Assembly (NCBI GenBank): GCA_913020295.1
Contig: CAJWAA010000014.1
Span: 1 to 64,000 of the forward strand
Source of the DNA: an uncultured Flavobacteriaceae bacterium
GTDB taxonomy: Bacteria > Bacteroidota > Bacteroidia > Flavobacteriales > Flavobacteriaceae
Length of the DNA: 64,000 nt
Direction of reading: 5' to 3'
Part shown: in pieces, positions 17,274-26,046 of the stretch
Layout of the letters: every line of letters starts with the position of its first letter
Position numbering within the stretch: position 1 is the first letter of the stretch
Program-made: the position numbers and the translations under genes
The notes under the pieces: generated by a model
The model's database searches: none
What the model was told of the DNA's origin: nothing
Seen by the model: only the letters and a program-made list of their open reading frames with translations

Positions 17274-17355
17274 ACCCTTTCAAAATATCCTAACAATAAA
17301 TATTTAAAATAAACAAGAATGAGTGATATTCAAACAATTAAACAGATCTAAATCG

Positions 17356-17850
17356 ATGAAAAAAAATATTGTACTCTATCTTTTTTTATTTACCGCACTG
17401 ATCCTTATTTTTCAATTGGTTAACTCCAAAAAAGTATTCGATGATTTAAATGGCAAATGGACAGATACAAAAGCCTTGAATGAAAAATTGGAAGAAACAA
17501 TATTTCAGCTAAAGCTCCGATTGGATGACCAAAATGATTTTAATTTGGATGGAAATGAATATGCCTTACGAAGTTTTGAAGAACTAAACATTCAAAATAT
17601 TTCTAATCATATAAAAGATCAGCTATATGAAACCAATTTGTTGCGAGAAAAAAATGACTTGATACCATATGCTGAAATGGACCGTACTTTTCTGATCAAT
17701 AAAGTTAAGGTACTTAATCATAGATGGGTTGTAGCAGATTTTTCGGACGGCAATTATTGGGGAGAAATATTTTTGACTTATCAAATTGACAAAAACGGAG
17801 GGCTAGATTTTGAATTAAAAGAACATTTTATTTACCCTAATCCAGATTAG
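17356..17850 (+). CDS. membrane-anchored hypothetical protein
   Basis: From ATG 17356 the product has 164 residues: MKKNIVLYLFLFTALILIFQ is a single N-terminal membrane anchor or uncleaved signal, followed by a soluble, charged region. A GTG at 17323 would add 11 unlikely residues, so the ATG is preferred. The second half (LINKVKVLNHRWVVADFSDGNYWGEIFLTYQI…) suggests a small β-fold facing the periplasm. I do not recognise the family. It overlaps the convergent hydrolase gene by 14 bases. Confidence 0.65.
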   Translation: MKKNIVLYLFLFTALILIFQLVNSKKVFDDLNGKWTDTKALNEKLEETIFQLKLRLDDQNDFNLDGNEYALRSFEELNIQNISNHIKDQLYETNLLREKNDLIPYAEMDRTFLINKVKVLNHRWVVADFSDGNYWGEIFLTYQIDKNGGLDFELKEHFIYPNPD

Positions 17851-18481
17851 TTTTTGATAGCCATTCCAGTAAATCTCTAAAATTTTCGGGTGATACGTTG
17901 TGACCATCGGGATAGGTGTTAAAGGTCAGCTGAGGGTTTTTTTTATGAAGTTTGTTAATACTTGACACTGCCCAGTCATACGGAACTGTGGGGTCACTAG
18001 TACCATGAGAGGCATAAGCCAATATATTTTTATATTCTTCCAAGGGTTTTTCCAAAAGTTGAGTGTTGATGTAACCACTCATACAGACGGCTCTTCTATA
18101 TAGATCAGGTTTATCCATCAAAAGAGACCAACTAAGTATTGCCCCTTGACTAAAACCCATCAAGCCAATGTCTTTGCGGTTTAAATTGTATTGATTGATA
18201 AAATATCCTACCTGCTTAGTGATGGCCGCCAGGGATTTTTTGGCTTCTTTGATATCAGACCATTTGTCTTGTTCCGAATCGAAATGAATTGAATACCATG
18301 CCTTTCCTCCAAAAGGGGTATCCAGAGGGGCCTCGAGAGATATAACATTAAGATGATCCGGTAAATAGTCTGCGAAGGAAAAAAGGTCATCGGCATTACT
18401 TCCATATCCGTGAAGGAGGATGATACTAGGATTTGGAGTAATTCCTAAAGATGCTTTTCTGATCTTATAAGATAACATCAA
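17837..18481 (-). CDS. alpha/beta hydrolase (phospholipase/carboxylesterase type)
   Basis: A 214-residue cytosolic α/β hydrolase. LLHGYGSNADDLFSF (22-36) forms the oxyanion region, and the triad is Ser111 in GFSQG, Asp163 in GTSDPTVP and His194 in DGHNVSP. These motifs place it with the acyl-protein thioesterase/carboxylesterase group (YpfH-like). The substrate is unknown. It starts 2 bases after the dihydroorotase-like gene ends, so they form a transcription unit. Confidence 0.88.
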   Translation of the reverse strand: MMLSYKIRKASLGITPNPSIILLHGYGSNADDLFSFADYLPDHLNVISLEAPLDTPFGGKAWYSIHFDSEQDKWSDIKEAKKSLAAITKQVGYFINQYNLNRKDIGLMGFSQGAILSWSLLMDKPDLYRRAVCMSGYINTQLLEKPLEEYKNILAYASHGTSDPTVPYDWAVSSINKLHKKNPQLTFNTYPDGHNVSPENFRDLLEWLSKTNLD

Positions 18482-18483
18482 TA

Positions 18484-19740
18484 TTAATTGTTTAACGTAA
18501 GTATGCCATTGTTAAAACTACCCAAAACTTTTCCTTGCAGTTCTAAGCCCAAATAAGGGCTGTTTTTTGAGGTTGATTTTAAATCTTCCTCTTTATATCT
18601 ATATGATTTTTCGGGATTGAATAGGGTTAAATCTGCTGTTGCTCCTATAGTTATGGAAGTTTTAGGAATTCCAAAACACTCAACCCCACGAGTCAAAAAA
18701 CTGATTACTTGATCCAGAGGGAAAACTTTGCAAAGTATGCCAAAACAACTTTCAAGCCCTATACTACCGGATAGTGCATTTTCAAATTCCAGTTTTTTGT
18801 ATTCGATGTTAATCGGCTCATGCATGCTAGTGACCATGTCAATACTGCCATCCAACAACCCTTCCCTAAGTGCTTGCTTATCTTTTTTGGATCGAATTGG
18901 AGGATATACCTTTAAATTAGTATCAAAATTCACCAATTCATTATCTTCAAAGATCAATTGAGGTAAACCTACACTGCAACTTATTTGAAGCCCTTGTTTT
19001 TTTGATTTTCTTATTAAATCCAACCCTGCCTCCGTACTTATATTAGCTAGATGGAGTTTTCCTCCCGAATATTTTAAAATTTCAAGATCTCTTGCGATTT
19101 GAATCGTCTCCGCCATTGAAGGAATGCCTTTCAATCCTATTTGGGTGCTGGTGATACCCTCATGCATAACTCCTTTACCTGCCAGTTCATTGACAACAGG
19201 ATGTGAGATTACCATTCCACCAAAACTTTGACAATACTGTAGAGCTATTTTAAGCAAGTTTACATTGTTTATTGAGATTTTATGATCCCCAAAAGCAATA
19301 GCTCCCTCGCAGTGCATATCATATAGAGAGGCCATTTGATCTCCTTCGGATTTAACTGATAGTGCCCCTATAGGATAAAGTGTGGTGGTTGATCCACGTG
19401 TCATTTTGATTAGATGGCCTACAATAGATCTAGAATCGGGAATGGGATAAGTATTGGAATTCAGAAATATTTTGGTAAAACCTGACCTTGCCGCTACTTC
19501 CAAACCATTAGAAAGCGTTTCCCTTTCTTCATATCCAGGCTCGCCAAAAGAAACACCACTATCGAACCAACCACAGGAAACATGAAGGTTTTCAGAGGTA
19601 AATACTTGAGTATCTTTGTCTGATTTGATTTTATTGGCAATTTGGGTAATGACCCCCGAATTTATAAGAATGTCTTGATGATTAGAATGAAAAGGACTGG
19701 ATGGGTCTAGGACTGTAGCATTTTTTAGAAGTATCTTCAT
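18484..19740 (-). CDS. dihydroorotase-like amidohydrolase lacking metal ligands (probable pseudoenzyme)
   Basis: A 418-residue amidohydrolase-fold protein from the preferred ATG at 19740 (an upstream ATG at 19761 would add 7 residues). It aligns well with dihydroorotases (AFGDHKISIN…, HLANISTEAG, ending SITIGATADLTLFNPEK) but the metal site is lost. The usual DxHxHxREPG reads D60-S-G-V-S-F-G-E-P-G, so both histidines are replaced, and the usual TDHAPH reads T-S-M-H-E-P, so the catalytic aspartate is gone. Inactive homologues (PyrC' of Pseudomonas) serve as partners of aspartate carbamoyltransferase; a similar structural role is possible. It lies in an operon with the α/β hydrolase. Confidence 0.85.
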   Translation of the reverse strand: MKILLKNATVLDPSSPFHSNHQDILINSGVITQIANKIKSDKDTQVFTSENLHVSCGWFDSGVSFGEPGYEERETLSNGLEVAARSGFTKIFLNSNTYPIPDSRSIVGHLIKMTRGSTTTLYPIGALSVKSEGDQMASLYDMHCEGAIAFGDHKISINNVNLLKIALQYCQSFGGMVISHPVVNELAGKGVMHEGITSTQIGLKGIPSMAETIQIARDLEILKYSGGKLHLANISTEAGLDLIRKSKKQGLQISCSVGLPQLIFEDNELVNFDTNLKVYPPIRSKKDKQALREGLLDGSIDMVTSMHEPINIEYKKLEFENALSGSIGLESCFGILCKVFPLDQVISFLTRGVECFGIPKTSITIGATADLTLFNPEKSYRYKEEDLKSTSKNSPYLGLELQGKVLGSFNNGILTLNN

Positions 19741-19810
19741 CAATAAACCGCTATAATACAAAAGTATAAAATAGAACTTAAAAAAAGCTTTTTAAATCAT
19801 CTATATTGTA

Positions 19811-20569
19811 CTAGAACTTTTCAAATATCCCCAATCCAAACAGGGCAAAGTCATATTTCACAGGGTCGTTTGGATCAAATTTTCTGAGCTTAATATCCAG
19901 TTCTCTCAAGGCCTTACTATCATTCTGCACTCGATCTAAAAGGCCTAGTTTTCGTGCTACGTTACCGGTATGTACGTCTAAAGGAACCGACAAAGATGAA
20001 GCTGATATATTTTTCCATATTCCAAAATCAACTCCTCTTTCATTTGACCTCACCATCCATCGCAAAAACATGTTGATTCTTTTGGCCGCAGACCCCTTTA
20101 GCGGATCGGAAATGTGTTTTTTTGTTCTTGCAGGGTGATCGAGTTCAAAAAAAATTTTTTTAAACTGGTGGATGCGTTTTTGAAGGTCAATTTCACCTGT
20201 CGAAAATTGCTTTTCCAACCCACCATGTTTTGTATATATATTTTTCAATGAACTAATAAAATAAATTAAGTCCCTTTCGTTGAACGTTCTATGAACAAAA
20301 CCCTTGAATTTTTTTAAATCTTTTTCTTGATGATTTAGAATAAACTCATGTGGCGATTCCTCCATCATATTCATCATTCTTTTAGCACTTTTTAGGATAC
20401 TCATACGGTTTCCCCAAGCGATAATGGCACTTAGAAAAGCAGAGATTTCTATGTCTTCCTTTTTTGAAAATTGATGAGGAATTTGAATGGGATCAAGAGT
20501 TATAAATACTTTGGATTCATATTGTTTAGCTTTATAATCAAGAAATGACTGCAGTTGTTCTATATTCAT
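19811..20569 (-). CDS. TIGR02757 family protein
   Basis: A 252-residue soluble protein matching the TIGR02757 (DUF2400) family of Bacteroidota and a few other phyla: SAIIAWGNRMSILKSAKRMMNMM, FKGFVHRTFNERDLIYF, PLDVHTGNVARKLGLL and a C-terminal KYDFALFGLGIFEKF. The helical repeats resemble HhH-type base-excision proteins in places (LDVHTGNVARKLGL), but no function is established. Its ATG overlaps the end of the LolD-like ATPase gene by four bases, so the two are translationally coupled. Confidence 0.88.
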   Translation of the reverse strand: MNIEQLQSFLDYKAKQYESKVFITLDPIQIPHQFSKKEDIEISAFLSAIIAWGNRMSILKSAKRMMNMMEESPHEFILNHQEKDLKKFKGFVHRTFNERDLIYFISSLKNIYTKHGGLEKQFSTGEIDLQKRIHQFKKIFFELDHPARTKKHISDPLKGSAAKRINMFLRWMVRSNERGVDFGIWKNISASSLSVPLDVHTGNVARKLGLLDRVQNDSKALRELDIKLRKFDPNDPVKYDFALFGLGIFEKF

Positions 20570-21237
20570 GAATTGATCTTACCATCCCTGAGGAGAATCT
20601 TTCGATCAGCCATATTGGCCAATTCATCATTGTGTGTTACAATAACAAAAGTACAACCCGTTTGATCTCTAAGTTTGAAGAAAATCTCGTGAAGAGAGGC
20701 AGCGCTATTTGAGTCGAGATTACCACTAGGTTCGTCTGCAAAAATAACCTTTGGATCATTGATTAGAGCGCGGGCAACAGCAACTCGCTGTTGTTCTCCT
20801 CCAGATAATTCTTGTGGTTTGTGATGTATTCGGTCAGAGAGTCCCATTTGATTTAGTAACTCTTTGGCTTTTTTCTCTACTTTCTTTGAGTTATTATTTC
20901 CAATCCAGCCAGGCATACATACATTTTCCAGGGCTGTAAATTCGGGTAGTAATTCGTGAAATTGAAATATAAAACCTAAATGATTGTTTCTGAATAAAGC
21001 CATGTTAGCAGCATTCATATTTAGTGTAGATATCCCGTCGATTTCTAGATTACTTTTCTCATTTGGATCAACATAATCAAGGGTTCCTAATATTTGTAAT
21101 AAAGTTGTTTTGCCCGCACCGGAGGGTCCTACTATAGCGACAATCTCTCCCGAAGAAATATTTAGATCAATTCCTTTAAGTACAGTTAAATCACCGTAAC
21201 TTTTAAATATATTGGTACATGAGATTCCATTATTCAT
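20566..21237 (-). CDS. ABC transporter ATP-binding protein, LolD/MacB type
   Basis: A 223-residue ABC ATPase. Walker [10 protein letters not shown] (37-45), signature LSGGEQQR, Walker [14 protein letters not shown] and the H-loop VTHNDE are intact. The Q-loop part ([22 protein letters not shown]) is typical of LolD, which powers release of lipoproteins from the inner membrane. The matching permease (LolC/E) is not beside it; the next gene is the coupled TIGR02757 protein, so assignment to lipoprotein export rests on family resemblance only. Confidence 0.9.
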   Translation of the reverse strand: MNNGISCTNIFKSYGDLTVLKGIDLNISSGEIVAIVGPSGAGKTTLLQILGTLDYVDPNEKSNLEIDGISTLNMNAANMALFRNNHLGFIFQFHELLPEFTALENVCMPGWIGNNNSKKVEKKAKELLNQMGLSDRIHHKPQELSGGEQQRVAVARALINDPKVIFADEPSGNLDSNSAASLHEIFFKLRDQTGCTFVIVTHNDELANMADRKILLRDGKINS

Positions 21238-21292
21238 GCTCTAAAATTACTTTTTCTAAATTAAACTTATCCATATCAACCGTTATAATTTT

Positions 21293-21323
21293 TTTTGTTT
21301 AATGTCCTTACCTTTTGTTTAAT
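21293..21323 (+). repeat. 20-bp-spaced direct repeat before msrA
   Basis: TTTTGTTTAAT occurs at 21293-21303 and again at 21313-21323, exactly 20 bases apart (two helical turns), just before the -7 box at 21331. The TTTG inside each copy resembles the -33 element, though neither has the usual spacing to TATATTTG. It could be an operator or tandem -33 sites, or chance in T-rich DNA. Confidence 0.35.
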
Positions 21324-21330
21324 AAAATAC

Positions 21331-21338
21331 TATATTTG
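21331..21338 (+). promoter_or_regulatory. -7 box of the msrA-folE unit
   Basis: TATATTTG is a perfect TAnnTTTG and lies 18 bases before the msrA ATG. TTTG at 21314-21317 is only 13 bases upstream, shorter than the usual 19-20. Confidence 0.5.
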
Positions 21339-21356
21339 ATAAACAAAATCTAATAA

Positions 21357-21887
21357 ATGATAAAAAAAGCATATTTTGCTGGCGGATGTTTTTGGTGTAC
21401 TGAATCAATTTTTCAGAGAATAAGAGGGGTGCTTGAGGTAATCCCTGGATACATGGGAGGACATATAAAAAACCCAGGGTACAGGGAAGTTTGTAATGGT
21501 AATACTGGACACACAGAGACCGTTAAGATTATTTATGATCAGGATTTGGTCAACTATGGTGATCTTCTTGAAATCTTTTTTTTAACCCACGACCCAACAA
21601 CAATCAACCGACAAGGTAATGATGTTGGTACTCAATATCGCTCTGCTATTTTTTACAATAATCTAGAAGAAAAAAATCAAGTTGAACAATACATTCAACA
21701 ACTTCAAATTGAAGGTGTTTTTGAAAACCCTATAGTTACCGAAATCAACTCAGAGTGCCCATTTTATGAGGCAGAAATTGAACACCACGATTATTACAAT
21801 CAAAATAAAGATCAGCCTTACTGTCAATTTGTAATTAGTCCTAAGATTCAAAAACTCAAATTAATTTTAAACCAATATACTGTATAA
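21357..21887 (+). CDS. msrA: peptide-methionine (S)-S-oxide reductase MsrA
   Basis: A 176-residue cytosolic enzyme repairing the S-diastereomer of methionine sulfoxide. The N-terminal [18 protein letters not shown] holds the catalytic GCFWC cysteine, followed by the family blocks [24 protein letters not shown] and [27 protein letters not shown]. No MsrB domain is fused. It precedes folE by 2 bases, so the two genes share a transcript. Confidence 0.96.
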   Translation: MIKKAYFAGGCFWCTESIFQRIRGVLEVIPGYMGGHIKNPGYREVCNGNTGHTETVKIIYDQDLVNYGDLLEIFFLTHDPTTINRQGNDVGTQYRSAIFYNNLEEKNQVEQYIQQLQIEGVFENPIVTEINSECPFYEAEIEHHDYYNQNKDQPYCQFVISPKIQKLKLILNQYTV

Positions 21888-21889
21888 TA

Positions 21890-22483
21890 ATGAACGACAA
21901 TTTTAACCTTGATACCTTACCCATTACAGATGAAATAAAATCTAATTTTTTCAAAATAATTCAACTTTTGGGTGAAGATATTGAAAGAGAAGGTCTTGAG
22001 AAAACCCCTATGCGGGCAGCCAAAGCCATAAAATTTCTTACTGCGGGTTACGAAGAAGACCCTAAACAAATTTTACAAAGTGCCATGTTTAGCGAAAATT
22101 ACAATGAAATGGTCATTGTCAAAGACATTGAACTCTATTCACTTTGTGAACACCATATGTTACCTTTTTTTGGCAAAGCACATATTGCGTATATTCCTAA
22201 CGGCAAAATTGTCGGCCTGAGTAAAATCCCCAGAGTAGTGGATGTGTTTTCCAGAAGATTACAAGTTCAAGAGCGTCTAACAGAGCAGGTATTGGATTGT
22301 ATCAACGAAACTCTAGAGCCTGTTGGTGTAGGAGTAGTTATTGAGGCCTCTCACATGTGTATGATGATGAGAGGAGTTCAAAAACAGAATTCTACCACAA
22401 CTACTTCTGGTTTTAGAGGCTCTTTTAAGGAAACCGACACCCGCAACGAGTTTTTAAAATTGATTACCTCTAAATTAGGCTAA
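21890..22483 (+). CDS. folE: GTP cyclohydrolase I
   Basis: Makes 7,8-dihydroneopterin triphosphate from GTP, the first step of folate (and queuosine) synthesis. It has 197 residues, within the family range. Zinc and active-site blocks are intact: [20 protein letters not shown] and [23 protein letters not shown], then [20 protein letters not shown]. Its stop codon overlaps that of the convergent DUF6787-like gene (CTAA). Confidence 0.97.
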   Translation: MNDNFNLDTLPITDEIKSNFFKIIQLLGEDIEREGLEKTPMRAAKAIKFLTAGYEEDPKQILQSAMFSENYNEMVIVKDIELYSLCEHHMLPFFGKAHIAYIPNGKIVGLSKIPRVVDVFSRRLQVQERLTEQVLDCINETLEPVGVGVVIEASHMCMMMRGVQKQNSTTTTSGFRGSFKETDTRNEFLKLITSKLG

Positions 22484-22815
22484 TTCTTATTTTTTTTTTT
22501 TAAAAAGAATTTTAACCCCATTCTTTTTAAAAATTTTTTTTCAAATTCCCAAAAGAATTTGAATTGAAAAAAGACAGTTGCCACTAGTATAAGTATAATT
22601 TGGTAGATTGGAAAGACAATAAATATCCTTAGCAGCGTATAGATTGCTTTTCCAAATGGAACTTCAACAAAATCTATAGGTTCGACACCCAAAAAATTTA
22701 GTAAAGGAGTAGCTAATTTTGCGCTGACTGAGCCGGTAATTGCAAAAACGATGAAGATTACAACTAGCTGAGCATTTGAGCTGATCCCCCATTTTTCTTT
22801 TAAACGCTTAATCAT
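22480..22815 (-). CDS. DUF6787-like small membrane protein
   Basis: A 111-residue protein with two hydrophobic segments ([18 protein letters not shown] and [26 protein letters not shown]) and a very basic C-terminus ([19 protein letters not shown]). The pattern fits the DUF6787 family of flavobacteria, found beside serA/serC there. Function unknown. It starts 6 bases after serA ends. Its last codons double as an inverted repeat that can form a terminator for folE on the other strand. Confidence 0.65.
   Translation of the reverse strand: MIKRLKEKWGISSNAQLVVIFIVFAITGSVSAKLATPLLNFLGVEPIDFVEVPFGKAIYTLLRIFIVFPIYQIILILVATVFFQFKFFWEFEKKFLKRMGLKFFLKKKNKN
22497..22541 (+). terminator. probable folE terminator inside the DUF6787-like gene
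   Basis: A 14-bp perfect inverted repeat pairs TTTTTAAAAAGAAT (22497-22510) with ATTCTTTTTAAAAA (22520-22533), loop of nine bases, followed by eight T on the plus strand. The stem is almost purely A:T, so it is weak despite its length. It overlaps the coding sequence of the opposite-strand gene. Confidence 0.45.
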
Positions 22816-22821
22816 AGGATT

Positions 22822-23772
22822 TTATCCCAAAATTGATATTATTTGCTGACCTAATTCAACACCAATTCTGTCTTGCGCTTCTAAAGTGGCTGCTCCAATG
22901 TGTGGAGTCAAAGATATTTTGGGATGCATTAACAATTTGATCTCAGGCTTAGGCTCGTTCTCAAAAGTATCCAGACATGCAAAAGCCAGTTTATTACTGT
23001 CTAGCGCACTTACTAAGGCTGCCTCGTCAATGACACCTCCACGAGCAGCATTAATTATCGCTGAGTTATCTTTCATCATACTTAACTCTTTCGATCCTAT
23101 GACATAGTCTTTTTGAGCGGGAACATGCAAGCTGATGAAATCAGACACCTCTAAAACTTTATCAATAGATAAGGTTTCTATAGAAGCCTTTAACGATGTT
23201 TCATTAAATAAGGAAACTTCTATTTCAGCAACATCTATATATTTATCTGTTGCAATGACATTCATACCCAATCCAAGTCCTATTTTGGCTACTTCCTGTC
23301 CAATTCTTCCAAAACCAATTATACCTAGTGTTTTACCTCTTAATTCAATTCCTCTGGCATAAGCTTTTTTTAAGCCTTTAAAGTTTGATTCCCCCTCCAA
23401 AGGCATATTTCGGTTAGAATCATAAAGAAACCTTACACCTCCAAAAAGGTGAGCAAATACTAACTCTGCTACAGAGGAGGATGAGGCAGCGGGTGTATTA
23501 ATTACGCTAAGTCCTTTTTCACGTGCATATTCCACATCGATATTGTCCATACCTACACCACCTCGGCCAATAATTTTGAGACCGGGACAGGAGTCGATCA
23601 AATCTTTTCTTGCTGTAGTAGCACTTCTTACCAAAAGAACCACAATTTTATTATCATTAATAAAATTGACAAGTTGTTCTTGAGCGACATTGGTGTTAAT
23701 AACTTCAAAACCAGCTTCAGTTAGCATGTCAATACCTGATTGAGATATTCCGTCGTTAGCTAATATTTTCAT
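22822..23772 (-). CDS. serA: D-3-phosphoglycerate dehydrogenase, short form
   Basis: NAD-dependent D-2-hydroxyacid dehydrogenase of 316 residues. The nucleotide motif GIIGFGRIGQEVAKIG, catalytic arginine in NAARGGVIDE, and PHIGAAT with the catalytic histidine are present. There is no ACT or ASB domain, as in short-form SerA, so allosteric control by serine as in E. coli is not expected. It lies 15 bases after serC, which supports a role in serine synthesis rather than another hydroxyacid. Confidence 0.92.
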   Translation of the reverse strand: MKILANDGISQSGIDMLTEAGFEVINTNVAQEQLVNFINDNKIVVLLVRSATTARKDLIDSCPGLKIIGRGGVGMDNIDVEYAREKGLSVINTPAASSSSVAELVFAHLFGGVRFLYDSNRNMPLEGESNFKGLKKAYARGIELRGKTLGIIGFGRIGQEVAKIGLGLGMNVIATDKYIDVAEIEVSLFNETSLKASIETLSIDKVLEVSDFISLHVPAQKDYVIGSKELSMMKDNSAIINAARGGVIDEAALVSALDSNKLAFACLDTFENEPKPEIKLLMHPKISLTPHIGAATLEAQDRIGVELGQQIISILG

Positions 23773-23787
23773 TTATAGATTTATTGG

Positions 23788-24852
23788 TTAGGCTTTTCTT
23801 TCAAATTCTTGCATGCAGTCTACCAGAACTTGTATGCTCTCAATAGGCATTGCGTTGTAGATGGAGGCACGATACCCCCCTACAGATCGATGTCCTTTTA
23901 ATCCACTGATATTCGCTTCATTCCATAGAGTATCAAAGACAACAGCATGCTGGTTGTCCTTAAGGTTATAGGTGGCATTCATATTACTTCGATCATCGGC
24001 ATGAGCAAAGCCTTCAAAAAGAGGGTTTCGATCGATCTCATTATATATAAGGGCTGCTTTTTTTTCATTTTCTAATCCTACACCTTCCAAACCTCCATTT
24101 TTGACAATCCAACGGAGATTCAATAAAACAGTATATACTGGAAATACTGGTGGTGTGTTGAACATACTTCCTGCATCGGACTGAACCTGATAGTTTAACA
24201 TTGAGGGAATGACTCTACTGACTTTATTAAATGAGGACTCTTTGATCACCACCAATGTGACTCCTGAAGGACCCAAGTTTTTCTGAGCTCCTGCATAAAA
24301 CAGATCAAATTTTGAATAATCAAAAGATCTCGAAAAAATATCAGAACTCATGTCTGCTACTAAAGGGACTTCGGTATCAGGAAGTGATTTGTATTGGGTT
24401 CCAAAAATGGTATTGTTGGTAGTAAGGTGGATATAATCCAAGTCATTGGAAATTTTAAATCCTTTTGGTATGTGATTGAAGTTACCATCCTTGGAAGATG
24501 CAATCTCAACGACTTCTCCCAATAATTTTGCTTCTTTGATAGCTTTGGTGGACCATGTTCCCGAATTGATATAGCCCGCTTTTTTTTCTAACAAATTGTA
24601 GGCACTCATCAAAAACTGTAAACTGGCACCTCCCTGAAGAAACATTGCCCTGTATCCTTTGCCCTCCAAACCCAGAAGTTGAAGAGAGAGGGAACAGGCT
24701 TCTTCCATAATGGCTTTAAACTCATTACTTCGGTGAGAAATTTCTATCAATGATAAACCTATGTTATCAAGCTCTAAAACGGCTTTTGCAGCTCCTTGAA
24801 TCACCTCTTGAGGTAGAATAGCGGGGCCAGCACTGAAATTGTGTTTTCTCAT
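23788..24852 (-). CDS. serC: phosphoserine aminotransferase
   Basis: Class V PLP aminotransferase, 354 residues, converting 3-phosphohydroxypyruvate to phosphoserine. The N-terminus KHNFSAGPAILP and IEISHRSNEF are diagnostic, and the PLP lysine is in FYAGAQKNLGPSGVTLV. SerC and SerA follow each other in one operon; no serB lies in the window. On the minus strand GATATTTG (one mismatch to TAnnTTTG) lies about 20 bases before the start and could be the promoter. Confidence 0.97.
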   Translation of the reverse strand: MRKHNFSAGPAILPQEVIQGAAKAVLELDNIGLSLIEISHRSNEFKAIMEEACSLSLQLLGLEGKGYRAMFLQGGASLQFLMSAYNLLEKKAGYINSGTWSTKAIKEAKLLGEVVEIASSKDGNFNHIPKGFKISNDLDYIHLTTNNTIFGTQYKSLPDTEVPLVADMSSDIFSRSFDYSKFDLFYAGAQKNLGPSGVTLVVIKESSFNKVSRVIPSMLNYQVQSDAGSMFNTPPVFPVYTVLLNLRWIVKNGGLEGVGLENEKKAALIYNEIDRNPLFEGFAHADDRSNMNATYNLKDNQHAVVFDTLWNEANISGLKGHRSVGGYRASIYNAMPIESIQVLVDCMQEFERKA

Positions 24853-24960
24853 ATCGATTTAAAAGTGCAAATATCAAAAGTTCAGTCCAAATATCAATTG
24901 AATATAGATTAATTTTTTACCAATTTTTTTAAAAACTCCTGATCTTAAAGAAAATTCTAA

Positions 24961-25983
24961 TCATTTTAGGGATTGAATAAATTTTAGTGTATCCACTCCA
25001 TCTGCATAATCCCAAAGTTGTGGATATTGAGCCTGACCAAAAGCAATGGATCCCTCAATATCTGTTTTGGAAACAATACACTGTATGTTTTCTTTCTGTT
25101 CCTTCAAGTGGTTTTTCAATAGGTCGAGGGTATCATAAAATTCATAATGGCACGAAGCAATAGGAGAGGAGATGGCTTTGTCTTTTCTGAGCATGAAAAA
25201 ACCATTATCCAAAAAATCGAAATCACTCATCAAACAAATAGCTTTATTGTAGTCATAGTTATTAGCATATTTATTCATCTCAATGACATTGGCATGGGGA
25301 TACAAACCTCCAAAAATCAAATTTAAATCAAAACCTTTGGGGAGATAAAGTTTAGATACATTTCGGCATCCCAAGCCATAATATTGCAAAATATCTTTAC
25401 CTAGTCCCTCTAATTCCTTTTGTGTTTCATTTCCATCCAATACGGCAATACCATTTTTATTTTTTCGAATGATATGTGGATATTTTGAAAAATAATAATC
25501 AAAATAGCGTGCAGCATTGTTACTCCCTGTAGCAATTACTGCATCAAACCCTTTCAATTGCCCATCGACAAGTGATGTAAGAGACTGAAAAAGTGGGTCA
25601 GTTCTCACAATAAAAGGAATCAAAACATTGTCTTTAGTAGAGCATTTAACCAAGGCCTTGTTTCCAGAAATCCAAATAGTAATAAGATCGTGTAAGCCCA
25701 CCAAAGGAATATTTCCAGCTGTAACAAGGGCGATCGTTTTGTTAGTGTAATTTTCCCTCAGATTATATTGGCTTATCCATTTTTCTATTTTTTTGGAACG
25801 AAGAGCTTCTCCCCATGAATGAAAGGCTTGTAGACATGATTCCTTTTTGAACCAACCGTTTTGATGCTCGGCTAGATCAATGGCTTTAAAAAAAGAATAA
25901 TAAAGAGGATTATTTTCAGAGATATTTCTAAAAAAACGACCTAGTTTTTTTAGTGCTTTAATTCTGTCTTTAGAATCACTCAT
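24961..25983 (-). CDS. LuxC-like acyl-CoA reductase
   Basis: A 340-residue member of the acyl-CoA reductase (LuxC) family. Visible family stretches are NKTIALVTAGNIPLVGLHDL, an aldehyde-dehydrogenase-like Rossmann part (FDAVIATGSNNAARYFDYYF), and YYGLGCRNVSKLYLP, which holds the likely nucleophilic cysteine. LuxC reduces acyl-CoA or acyl groups to aldehydes. There is no luciferase, LuxD or LuxE here, so the aldehyde serves another, unknown purpose. It is divergent from a ferredoxin gene and lies upstream of serC on the same strand with a 108-base gap. Confidence 0.83.
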   Translation of the reverse strand: MSDSKDRIKALKKLGRFFRNISENNPLYYSFFKAIDLAEHQNGWFKKESCLQAFHSWGEALRSKKIEKWISQYNLRENYTNKTIALVTAGNIPLVGLHDLITIWISGNKALVKCSTKDNVLIPFIVRTDPLFQSLTSLVDGQLKGFDAVIATGSNNAARYFDYYFSKYPHIIRKNKNGIAVLDGNETQKELEGLGKDILQYYGLGCRNVSKLYLPKGFDLNLIFGGLYPHANVIEMNKYANNYDYNKAICLMSDFDFLDNGFFMLRKDKAISSPIASCHYEFYDTLDLLKNHLKEQKENIQCIVSKTDIEGSIAFGQAQYPQLWDYADGVDTLKFIQSLK

Positions 25984-25986
25984 TTA

Positions 25987-26018
25987 TTTGTAAAGATTGA
26001 TCATAGGTCTTATTTTTG
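25987..26018 (+). promoter_or_regulatory. consensus promoter of the ferredoxin gene
   Basis: TTTG at 25987-25990, a 20-base spacer and TATTTTTG at 26011-26018 match the -33/-7 consensus. Expected start near 26023-26025, giving a UTR of about 22-24 bases. Confidence 0.6.
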
Positions 26019-26046
26019 TATTCAAATTTAATTAAAGATATTTGTT

